From the NCBI GenBank assembly GCA_036346275.1, contig CM070725.1, positions 33,294,104 through 33,358,103 of the forward strand: 64,000 bases of DNA, written 5' to 3'. This DNA comes from Otatea glauca. Its lineage: Eukaryota; Streptophyta; Magnoliopsida; Poales; Poaceae. The notes beneath the pieces were generated by a model. That model ran no database searches. It was given only the letters and a program-made list of their open reading frames with translations, and had not been told where the DNA came from. Shown here piece after piece: positions 45,059 through 54,733 of the stretch (positions within the stretch are counted from its first letter, which is position 1; the number at the start of each line of letters is the position of its first letter). A program made the position numbers and the translations under genes.

Positions 45059-46715
45059 ACTAGTAATCCATCCACACCCACCCCACCATGGCACTGCAAA
45101 ACTCACCAAACATAAACCAACAAGCAGAGTTCAAACAGGATGGTTCTAATTCGAGCTTGTTTTGATGTTGTTGATCGGATGAGATGACTTGAACATGAAC
45201 AGCTTCTGCTAGCTGGCCGTTCATAAAATGGAAGCAAACTTGCGCTACCGCTTCAATCGCCATTCAAGGGCCTTGTGCCCAAGGATTAAAATCTCGCCGA
45301 AATTTCACGAGATCTCGGTTTTCAGATATGGACCATTTTTGAAATGCCGGCCGGATTAAAAAATTCAAAACATTTTAAATTGCTACAGTAATCTCGAAAA
45401 TCTCGGCGAGATTTCGCCAAATCTCACAAAGATCTCGTGTTTTTTACTAGTTTTTGACCTTTTTTTTGACCGGATTTGGTCCAATAACCCTTAAGAAAGT
45501 CATCTCCTATGAAAATTTATTGAAAAAACAAAATTTTGAGACATTTTTTAAAAACTGCAGAAACACAGTCAGATTTTTATAAAATTATACATGCTCTATC
45601 ATGATGTAACAAATTTATGGTACCATCCTAATAATGTAGGATCATACATAAAGATTTTCAAAATAATTTATCTTCATTTGTTATCTTTAAAAAATAAAAA
45701 AAAGTATGAACATAATTGGGACAGTAACCTAGTTAGAATTTTATAAATTTTCTCGAGTGTGATCATGATCCAAAAATTTTATGAGCTCTTAAATATTTCC
45801 TAAGTAACATTATAAAAAATTTCAAAAAATTTAAACTTTTTTTGTTTGCTCAATCAAATCTATGCATGCATTGAACTTCATTTGTTATATTTCAAAAAAT
45901 AAAATGGTATAGTGCACTTGTATGAATTTTTTAAATTCACTAGTGTGTGATCATGAATCAAAATTTTTATGAGATCTTAAGAATTTCCTAAGAACCCTTC
46001 TATAAAATTTTAAAAAAATATAAACCTTTTTTTGTTGCTAAAGCAAATCTATGTATTGATCATCAGGCTTTATCAAGACGTAGCACTGTCAGAACATTTG
46101 GAACTTCTTGAAGCTTGATCATCGTATGAAAATTTTATAGATACAGTAATGATACTTCAGTACCATCCAATTTTTTTAAAAAAAATTTCTAATGTGGTTT
46201 GTACTATTTTTTATTTGGTTGAAATTTGCTGGTTAGGCTTTTATCAGGACAGTAGCATTGTCCGAATTTTAAAAAAATAATTATGTTTTATTATCATCTG
46301 AAAGTTTTATGGGAACATTAGTGATTCATTATAAACATGAAAAAAATTAAAAATTTTATAACATGGTTTGTTTCATTTTTCATTCATTTCAAACTTGTCG
46401 GTCAGCGTTTTATCAGGATAGTAGCAATGTTTGAATTTTCAAAACACTTTCAGGTTTTATAATCATCTGAAAGTTTTATGGGAACATAAATGATGTGTCA
46501 TTAACCTCTACCAAAAATTTCAGAACATTTTGACATCGTTTGAGCCAATTGTCGCCCGGTGCAATTTGGCCGAGATCTCGGCAAAACTGGCCGAAATTTC
46601 GGTTTTCTCGCTAGAAAAAAAATCTGGATTTGAATTTTTGTTTTTGTATTTCGTCTGAGATTTGTCCAAAATTTTGAGATCTCAGCGAGAGTTTGCTCTC
46701 CGGCTAGCTTCGAGA
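45059..46715. repeat. Unclassified AT-rich repeat with related ends and internal degenerate tandem units
   Basis: Near the left, AAATCTCGCCGAAATTTCACGA and CTCGGCGAGATTTCGCC occur at 45285-45425. Near the right, GGCCGAGATCTCGGCAAAAC and CCGAAATTTCGG occur at 46560-46610, giving inverted as well as direct similarity. Between them, units of about 150 bp recur (TTTATCAGGACAGTAGCATT, then GAAAGTTTTATGGGAACAT) at about 46075, 46235 and 46405, with weaker copies from 45590. No protein is visible. A 67-codon minus frame at 45263-45060 is unrecognised. Confidence 0.45.
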
Positions 46716-46896
46716 TGTCGAGCGAAAACAACATTTCAAACCCTACTTGTGCCACTGAAGGTGCCCAGCTAGTAGTGGTCTCAAGCCATGCAATGCTTAC
46801 TGGACATGGTGGTGCGGAGAAGATACGATCTAAATTAATCTGTCGATTATTGGTTCAGATCAACGGATCATGTCAGAGTTTATCTTTGCATGATCC

Positions 46897-47640
46897 TTAT
46901 CGCTTGGTCTCATACAGCATATCTTTATCGCTGCTAGTCAATAAGATACCATCCACATAAAGTACTAAGATAGTAAATTTGCTCTCCTTAGTTTTAATGT
47001 ATATGCAATTGTCCACTTCATTTTCTTTGAAACCAAAATTTCTTATGGTCTCAGCCAACTTAAGGTACCACTGTCTAGACGCTTGTTTTAGTCCATAGAT
47101 GGATTTCTTAAGTCGACATCCCATATGTTCCTTGCCTTCCACGATAAAACCTTCCGGTTGAGTCATGTAAACATTCTCATGCAAGTCACCATTAAGGAAT
47201 ATAGTTTTAACATCCATCTGATGTAGCTCTAAATCATAATGAGCAACAAACGCCATAACATTTCTTAGTGAATCTTCTTTTGAGACGGAAGAAAAAGTAT
47301 CAACATAATCAATCCACTCTCTTTGTGTAAACCCTTTTGCTACAAGCCTTACTTTGAACCTTTCGACATTTCCCTTAGAGTCATGCTTAGTTTTGTAGAC
47401 CCATCTATAGCCTATTTATTGTTTTGACTCCATCAGGAATTTCTAACAGATCCCAGATATCATTAATGCTCATAGATTTTATTTCATCCTGCATGACCTC
47501 AAGCCACTTGGGTGAATCCTTAGTCATCATGGCCTCCTTAAATGAGGTGGGATCGTCTACCTTCTCTGTCATTTACATCTTCATTCATGTATACGACATA
47601 GTCATTCGGGATGGCAGATCTCCTGTCCTACTGTGATCTC
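46897..47640 (-). pseudogene. Element D reverse transcriptase, truncated, catalytic Asp lost
   Basis: Copia RT blocks run in order: VAHYDLELHQMDVKTIFLNG, ENVYMTQPEGF, KKSIYGLKQASRQWY and LVLYVDGILLTSSDKDM. The catalytic Y-V-D-D box reads YVDG, so the second Asp is replaced by Gly. The frame ends at ETKR followed by a stop; the thumb and RNase H are absent. The upstream part (47640-47260) is in other frames. Confidence 0.85.
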
Positions 47641-48916
47641 CTTAGTGGTTCATTAGTTATCACAGGGGGCTGTTGAGGCTCATCATTAGGTACTGTGCTG
47701 TTGATCCTAGAATCCTCAGGTGAGGGCTCAACTCCAGGATTCTCAGCTGGAGGTGTAACTATATGAGGTATGGGAAAAATAGTCTCTTGGGTTATCGGTA
47801 ATGGTATATAAGTCCGAATCTCCTCAAGAAATATTTTCCTAGCCTCTGAGCTCCCATTGATTTCATCATTCTCTAAGAATACAGTATGTCGGGTTTCTAC
47901 AAACTTAGCAATACGATCTGGACAATAAAATCGATACCCCTTAAATCTTTCAGGATATCCAATGAAATGACAACTTACTGTCTTACCAATTTCCCAATAT
48001 GTGGATTAAAGACTTTAGCTTTAGTAGGACAACCCCACACACGTAAGTATCTTAAGCTCAGTTTCCTCCTAGTCCATAATTCATAAGGTGTATTAGACAC
48101 TGATTTACTGGGGACCCGATTAAGTATATGTGTGGCTGTCTTTAATGCTTCAATCCACAACACAATTGGTAAACTGGAGTAACTCATCACGCTATGCACC
48201 ATATCCGTATGGGTGCGGTTGCGTCTTTCAGCTACTCCATTTTGCTGAGGTTCACCAGGTGTTGAATATTGTGCTATTATACCATTTTCTAAAAGAAACT
48301 TAGCAAATGGACCAGGAATTTGTCCATAAGGAGTGTGTCTCCCACAATATTCTCCTCCACGATCTGATCTTACTACCTTAATCTTTAAATTATGCCAATT
48401 TTCTATTTCAGCCTTAAATATTTTAAACTTATCGAGTGACTCAGATCAATCACGAATGGGAAAAAAATAACCATAACAGGAGAAGTCATCAGTAAAAGTG
48501 ATAAAGGAGTCATACCCATCCACTGATGTTACAGGAAAGGGCCTGCATATGTCAGTGTGGAGTAATTCTAAGATTCATGTGCTTCGTATGGCTCCTTTCT
48601 TGATTTGTTTTACATATTTCCCCTTAATATAATCAATACAGTGGTCTGAGTCAGAGAAGTCTAATGGATAGAGTATCTCTTCCCTAATGAGATGTTCCAT
48701 TCTCCCCTTCCAAATGTGACCCAAACTATAGTGCCACAATTTCGATGAAGTCTCATCACCTAAACTTCTCTTTTGCTTATTGGTGGCATCGCACACATTC
48801 ATTGACACAGGGAATTTAGAGAGAGAAAGCATATAGAGTTTGTCTCGTCGAGTTGCGAGACCAACATTATTAGAATTAGAACTTACAATGCACTTATTGT
48901 TCCCAAAGATACACAA
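47641..48916 (-). pseudogene. Element D integrase with GAG-pre-integrase domain
   Basis: The GAG-pre-integrase zinc-binding part is in the frame 48916-48575 (SKLWHYSLGHIWKGRMEHL, then HCIDYIKGKY). The core follows around 48560-48230 with TDDFSCYGYFF, RSDRGGEYCG and GEPQQNGVAERRN, giving all three acidic residues. The frame 48202-47975 has LPIVLWIEALKTATHILNRV and the conserved RVWGCPTKAKVFNP. One stop lies inside the core and a frame change at either end. A linker to RT covers 47970-47640. Confidence 0.8.
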
Positions 48917-49241
48917 ATGAAACCATTATCATCTAATAGAGAAACTGAAATAAGGTTCCTCCTCATGGTAGGAACATAAACACCATTATTGAAATGAAGA
49001 GTGAAGCTACTATCTAATGCTAATGGTAGTGTGCCAACGGCTTTAACTTCAGCATCCTTTCCATTTGAGACTCTAAGACTTTGCTTCCCTTTCTTAGTGT
49101 CCTCATGGTAAGGAATCCCTGTAATGAATTAGTAATGTGCACAGTGGCACCATAATCAATCCACCAGGTATTAGGGGAAAATCAGCATAAAGGGTTTCAT
49201 CAACAGAGGAAATTATATCGTTACCCTTCTTAGCGAGCAAC
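48917..49241 (-). pseudogene. Element D protease region, degenerate
   Basis: The interval between gag and the GAG-pre-integrase domain should hold the aspartic protease. Fragments such as AVGTLPLALDSSFTLHF and NLISVSLLDDNGFICVF can be read in different frames and fit this region of copia elements. No intact active site is seen. Confidence 0.5.
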
Positions 49242-50064
49242 TTAATGAAGCCTACACAATCCTTCTGAATGTGCCCACTGCTTTTGCAGAAGCGATAGAT
49301 GGGCCATCAGAAGAAGTAGAGTTAGGTGCAGCAGGAGCCTTCTCCTTTGGCTTTGATTTGCTTGATTCAGCCTTGTGAGAGAAATGCACCTGCTTCTTAG
49401 ACATAGAATCCCCTTGGAACTTTCTTTTGCCAGGACCAACATGGTAAACATGGTCCTTCCTCTCGGCCTTTATCCTCTCCTCCTCCTGGACACATATGGC
49501 GATCAACTCGTTCATAGTCCACTGTTCCTTCTGAGTGTTGTAGTTAATCTTAAAGGCATTATACTCAAAAGGGAGGGAGGTCATAATGAACTAGACCAAG
49601 AAGCCATCAGAAATGGCCATGTCCATGCCTTTGAACTTAGCAGCCATATCGGTCATCATCATGATATGTTCACGAACGCTATTGGAGCCATCATACTTAG
49701 TGGTGAACATTTTCATAATTAAGGTACTGACGTATACTTTTGAGGAGCCCTTGAATTGCTCCTCGACTGAGGCCAAATACTGATTAGCATTGTCAGATTC
49801 AGGGATTGCTCCCCTTATCCCAACATATATTGTGCTCTTTATGATCATCAGGGATATGTGGTTGGACCGCTCCCACTTCTCCGCTGTTAAGTCATAGTCT
49901 CGTTTTCTCAGCGAAACTCTGATCATCAGCGGCAGGAGCTACGGGAGCATCCTCACATAAGGAATAGTCCAGATCCATGACTCCAAGGACAATTAAAATT
50001 CTCTCTTTCCAAGAGAGAAAATCTGTTCCACTTAGCTGCTCAATGCCATTTAAGTAAGCGGCAA
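49242..50064 (-). pseudogene. Element D gag
   Basis: It starts at the ATG near 50064 (MNNTNVAAYLNGIEQLSGTD). The gag polyprotein of copia type (GTDFLSWKERILIVLGVMDL) continues after a shift near 49905 with YDLTAEKWERSNHISLMIIK and, after a stop near 49590, with LPFEYNAFKINYNTQKEQWT. The zinc knuckle near 49265 reads YRFCKSSGHIQKDC, with Tyr in place of the first Cys. The protease region lies beyond 49240 and is poorly preserved. Confidence 0.8.
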
Positions 50065-51304
50065 CATTAGTGTTGTTCATGGTTGAATCAAAACAAAATA
50101 TAATCAATAAATATTAGAGGAAATAAATGTCTTGCATGAAAATTAACCCTACATTGGTCTGATTAAGAACATGCTAATGATATGAAAATTAACAGTTCTA
50201 ACTCGCATCACCGTTGGGCAGAAATGAAAAAGAACTAAATTATCTAATGGGTGACACATGGTAATAAACAATGTTGGTCAGTATATGATCATGGCCATGA
50301 CATAATCCCAATTTTTAACATTAAATAACCTCTAATCAAAACTTCCCGTTGGTTCCATTTTAATTAGAGATAATGCTAAGAAATAATCAACATGTAAAAT
50401 TAATTTCCATATTTATTAATTTGCCCAAAAAAATAATCACAAAATTAATCAGAATATTAATGCCTAGGAAGTAAAAAACAAACAATACTTATTAATGAAA
50501 TTTTAAAGATAGAATGAAAACAAAAATTGAAAAGGACAAAAAACAATTTACCTTCAACTACAGAAGAGGCCCAAAATCAATTAGATTTCGGCACAAAGCA
50601 ACACATGGCCTGGCGTCCCAACCGCGCAAGACGGCGGCCCAGCCGTGTGAGCCGATCCAGAAATGACCGTGGCCCAGCAGCGCTAGTGTGGCCCAGACCG
50701 ATCCTGCAGCCCGCGCGCATGCGAATCACAGCCGTCGATTTGATCGAACAGATCATAAGGCACCAGGTCGGAGCAAAACCGCGCGATGGAGCGAAAACCC
50801 TAACAATTTCCTCTTCCCGCCACAGAAAAATCACAAATACGGTGATCAAGCGAGCAAAGAGGCACGCCAGTGAAGCGGCAGTGACGGCACGCGTGCACAG
50901 TGGACTAATGTCGTGCATGGCTTCGGTGAGGTGGAGCCTCAGGCCGCCACGCTCCCACGGCCGAAGCTTAGGCCTGCAAAGGAGACGATGGTGACGACGA
51001 GCAGATGCGACACGCTCGGAGTGACTAACGGCGACCATGGCAAGAACGGCGATGTCGACGACGACCGGGCGTGGTAAGCTCTAAAACCCCCTTAAAGCAT
51101 TAGGGTTTCTTTGGATTTGGGATTTGGGGAAATTTTTATTACGGTTCAGAAATTGGGAACTAGGGTTTCAGATTTGGGATTTGGGTCTCAGATTGCTCTA
51201 AATCCCCTCCTTCTAAATGCTAAGCGAGAAAAACCCTAAATCAACCTTAACCGACGAAAACAAGATCTAAACCGGGCTTAAGGGATCATGCTTAGGCTAG
51301 GCGC
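50065..51304 (-). other. Element D leader, 1.24 kb, with a GC-rich insert-like segment
   Basis: Between the primer site and gag. 50065-50560 is AT-rich; 50585-51060 is GC-rich with short frames open on both strands (50527-50994 plus, 51038-50577 minus). The length and the abrupt change in composition are unusual for a copia leader. No domain is recognised in either strand. Confidence 0.5.
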
Positions 51305-51316
51305 TCTAATACCAAA
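51304..51316 (-). promoter_or_regulatory. Element D primer-binding site
   Basis: TTGGTATTAGAGC on the minus strand lies directly inside the LTR; it matches the initiator Met-tRNA type site TGGTATCAGAGC at all but one base. Confidence 0.8.
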
Positions 51317-51702
51317 TGATAGAAATTTTAGGCTAAACTAATACCTAAACATCATTAGCTAGCTTAAATCATGGTCACAGAATAATAATAATACAGAACT
51401 TGAATCATTAGATACTAACCCGGTGAAGAAGAAGATGCCATCAAGTTTTCGGTCGGTTGGTGTAGAACGAAGTAGATGGGCACCGAGATCCTCTTAGTGC
51501 TGGTAGGGGCCTTCGGCAGCCTGAGCACTAGTTCTTAGATCGGATGGGTGTCACGAAGAAGCAAACTCAAGATTGATTCATACATCAACGAGTGCCGACC
51601 TTTCCCCTTTTTAATCTAGCGCTGGCTGACGGGACTGAAACCAAAACAGTTGTTGCGCTCCCGATCAAAGCGCGGTTAGTTGAGGTGGACCTAGCCCTAA
51701 CA
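51317..51702 (-). repeat. Element D LTR
   Basis: On the minus strand it runs from TGTTAGGGCTAGGTCC to AAAATTTCTATCA, 386 bp with TG...CA ends. The outer side (51703-51720) reads AACAGAATGGGAGATT on the minus strand, which looks like a polypurine tract. Confidence 0.75.
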
Positions 51703-52018
51703 AATCTCCCATTCTGTTAACTTCAAAGCCAGAGATCACAACTAACAATTATGAGTTTGTATTCTTTACGCAACGATTTTTTTGAAGTACAAGATGTTGT
51801 GATTACATTATATACCCTTTTGGTTCAAACTTCATTAGTGACTTTTTCAATCCTTTCGCCCTGCAAATTAGAAAAGGTGAGAAATAGAATCAAATCCGAC
51901 CGAACATGTTTTATTTTTAGCCCAAGGGCAAGACCTCTGCCAATTCACTAAAGAAGAAGGGAATTACAAACACCATCCCCTAAGGGTAGACAATGACAAC
52001 AACATCACACCTAAGGGG
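51703..52018. other. Probable remnant of a second element D-type internal end
   Basis: It begins with the polypurine-like tract against the LTR. The rest is AT-rich without a readable domain. It may be the 3' untranslated end of another copy that shared the LTR. Confidence 0.4.
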
Positions 52019-52200
52019 CACTACTATATAAAAAGTCATCACAGACGATTCAAAAATGTCATTACAGACGGTTTTCTGAACCATCTGTAACCATGCGCCA
52101 GTGATAATAATGACACATCACAAACGGTTTCTGAACCGTTTGTGAAACACATATCATAGACCGTTCTTAGTATAAACCGTCTAAGATAATTGGATATCTG
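52019..52200. mobile_element. Single end of a second CACTA family
   Basis: It starts CACTACTATATAAAAAGTC. Subterminal units of the form CATCACAGACGGTT and its inverse (AACCGTTTGTGA) recur at about 52045-52180. The matching TAGTG end is not found before 54733, so only one end is visible. Confidence 0.6.
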
Positions 52201-54541
52201 AAAGATCATGTGGAGGTCTACCCATGTTTGTGATGAGTATTTGACTAAATTTGAGCTTGGTATTCTCTGATTTGAGTTTGATTTGAATTTGATTTTCAAT
52301 TTGAAGCAAGTTTAGCTCTGTCTATTTTTCCCAGTACTACCGACCATGGTAGAACGGTGCTACCAGCTGAGCGGTAGCACCGGACCCCAGAGCGATGCGA
52401 AAAAACCCGAGAGGGTGTTTTTAGTGGATCAGGCAAGTCGATGCTACCGGCCATGTCAGCCTGGTACTACCGGCTGAGCAGTAGCACTAGCTCAAATGGC
52501 TGGTGTGAAAATTCTAAAGAGCATCTTTCTGGTTTTGGGATGAAGGGTTGTGCTATCAGCTAGGGGGTGGTAGCACTGGCCCTGATGAGTGTGAATGATC
52601 TAAAAATTGTGATTTTGAGAGTTTAATTGCATATCTTTTTGGACATTGCTATGTGATGGGTATTCCTTATTTTTTATGGTTGCAGGACATCGGTGCTTGA
52701 TCATGGTGAGGTGGAGGATGATCGGGACTAGGCGGGGAGCGTCGGAGGTCCAGACGATCGAGGATCGCCGGAAGATGATCAGAGACGGAGTCGATGCAAG
52801 TCTAGAAGACAAGGAAAGGTAAAGATGCTAGCTAGACGCTGCGTGGATCAACGAGGGTCGTCGGATCGCGGTCTAGTTGATAGGATAGTGAGTCTAGTTA
52901 GTGTGCTTTGAAAACCGTGCAAGAAAACCCGGTTTGTTTGGTGGGTTTTGGGTTAGCCCTTGCATGCATGTGAGAGTGGGTCAATCCTAGCCCTTGATGG
53001 AGTGCCCTAGGGTTGAGGGACTCATCCAAGGGTGGTAGGTGGCCCAAGAGTAGTATACATAGAGGGGGAGGGGTGGCCTTCCTCCTCTTGAAGGTTTTAG
53101 AGGTTTTGTGCTCTTTTGAACTTTGCTCACTTTGTTGTGAGGTTTTGTAAACCTCTCTTCTAGAAATGTAAATCATTTTCTCTTATGCTTGAATTTAATT
53201 TACACACTTAAATTCAGCATTTAAATTCCGCACTTAAATTCTTGCAATTTACATTCATGCAATTTTGATTTGCCTCTCCTCCTTCTACATGCTTTTGGAT
53301 TTGCCTCCTTGTGGAATATAAGAACCCGGGTACCCTCATGACAAGCCCAAGAGGGAGGCCCAGAAGATACTCCCGCGTCGGGCCCATTGCAGGCGCAAGG
53401 GACATATCCTAAAGGAAGTTGAACTTATATTTAGATATGATAGATACGGTTGTAATCCGAGTCGTTAATAGGGTAGATAAAGATGTAAACTCTATCCTAT
53501 TAACTGACTAGAATCTTGTAACCGATCGGAATCTCCAAACCGATCAGGACTCTGTAAGCCGCCCCACCCCCGCTATATAAGGGAGAGGGCGGGCAACAAC
53601 ATAGGGATCCGATCATCCAAGCATAGAGCAATCAAGCCATAGAGCGTAACACACCACATATTACTCGGAGCACATTACACTTTGAGCATCCTCAGATCCA
53701 AGAGATCCATATAATCCCAGCACACAGGATTAGGGTATTACCTCCACCGCTGAGGGCCTGAACCTGTATAAACCCTTGTCTTGTGTGACCTTCGAGTTTG
53801 AGATCGAGCGCCTACCCCATAAATTCATTGCCGACTACAAAAGTCGACACTCCTCTCCATTTAAAATACTTTTGCTTCTTGTGTCGAGGATGTTTATTGA
53901 TGGATGAATCTTCTTCAGATCATATTCCAATCATCTAGACAATCCATGCATCTTTTCTTGCAAGAAATCAGTTTTGTGTTTTTGAGTGAATCATTCTTCA
54001 AGATCGTGTTTGCGAAGTTTTGGACTTGTGTTCTTACTTGCTGTGACATGTGGGAGGTCCTCCAAGGTCATCTTGATCATCAAAACCCCACGAGCAAGTA
54101 TAAGGTCGAGTTCTTGAGTTTTGCTCAAACTTGGTGTGTTCTTCCTTCACGAGTAAAAAGGTCCGAACTTTGACATCAATCCTTGTGATTAAAGGTTGGA
54201 ATGAGTTCCTAACATCCTTAGGAGTACATCTATAAAGTTTCGTGAGTTTTTGTCTAGCCGATCAAAAGATTCCTCAAAATTTGCTTTTGAGTCATGCTAT
54301 TTTTAGACTTTGTTCTTGCTGCTGTTCTTGAGCCTAGTGCTAACGCCCATTGTGCGGTACTACCGGCCTTCGATGCTACCGGTCTTCCTACGGTAGCACC
54401 GCCCATACAGAGCATTTGCTTCTTCTCATTTACTCCCTTTTTGAGTATTCTCTTTGAGGGCTTGGGGGGATTGTTTTGTGTGTGGGAAAATTTTATTTGG
54501 GATCATTTACCCCCCCCTCTGATCGCCATCTCGGTCCTTCA
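52201..54541 (+). repeat. Element E 5' LTR (copia), left limit uncertain, split by S4
   Basis: The right end is firm: CTCGGTCCTTCA at 54541 is followed by a Met-tRNA primer site. Inside, CGGTAGCACCGG and GGTACTACCGGC motifs recur near 52335-52570 and again at 54350-54400. Without S4 the LTR is up to about 1.8 kb. I could not identify the TG start; it lies somewhere after the CACTA end. Open frames in it are not gene-like. Confidence 0.55.
53310..53849 (+). mobile_element. S4: solo LTR of the element B family
   Basis: 540 bp, TGTGGAATATAAGAACCC to AAGTCGACA, the reverse orientation of the element B LTRs. CTCCT flanks it on both sides (53305-53309 and 53850-53854), a perfect target duplication. 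It carries TATATAAG at 53574-53581 followed by GGGAGAGGGCGGGCAACAAC, the same promoter layout as in B. Confidence 0.93.
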
Positions 54542-54542
54542 A

Positions 54543-54558
54543 TTGGTATCAGAGCCGG
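54543..54558 (+). promoter_or_regulatory. Element E primer-binding site
   Basis: TTGGTATCAGAGCCGG, complementary in form to initiator Met-tRNA, lies 1 to 2 bases after the LTR. Confidence 0.85.
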
Positions 54559-54602
54559 TTTTGCTCTTTCATAGATCTTGACCAGTCTCAAGAGCCGTGT
54601 CG

Positions 54603-54733
54603 ATGGACAAGTATTCCACCAAGCCTTCCATTTTCTCAAGAGTTGATTTTCCATTGTGGAAGTCCCGGATGGAGTTGTACATCACTGCTCAGGGTTTCCT
54701 AATATGGCAAAAGGTAAAACTCTCGTATGAGGT
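54603..54733 (+). pseudogene. Element E gag start, cut by element C
   Basis: ATG at 54603 opens MDKYSTKPSIFSRVDFPLWK, then a copia gag block around MELYITAQGFLIWQKV. It runs without stops to 54733, where LTR C begins. The rest of element E must lie beyond the far end of element C, probably outside the window. Confidence 0.8.

Larger units (their letters stand above)
46880..51702 (-). mobile_element. Element D: truncated Ty1/copia retrotransposon
   Basis: On the minus strand: LTR (51702-51317), primer site, a long leader, gag, then pol in copia order with integrase before RT. It stops inside RT at about 46897. RNase H and a second LTR are missing, so the 3' part has been deleted or replaced by the repeat at 46715. 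Frameshifts and lost residues in gag and RT show it is inactive. Confidence 0.85.
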
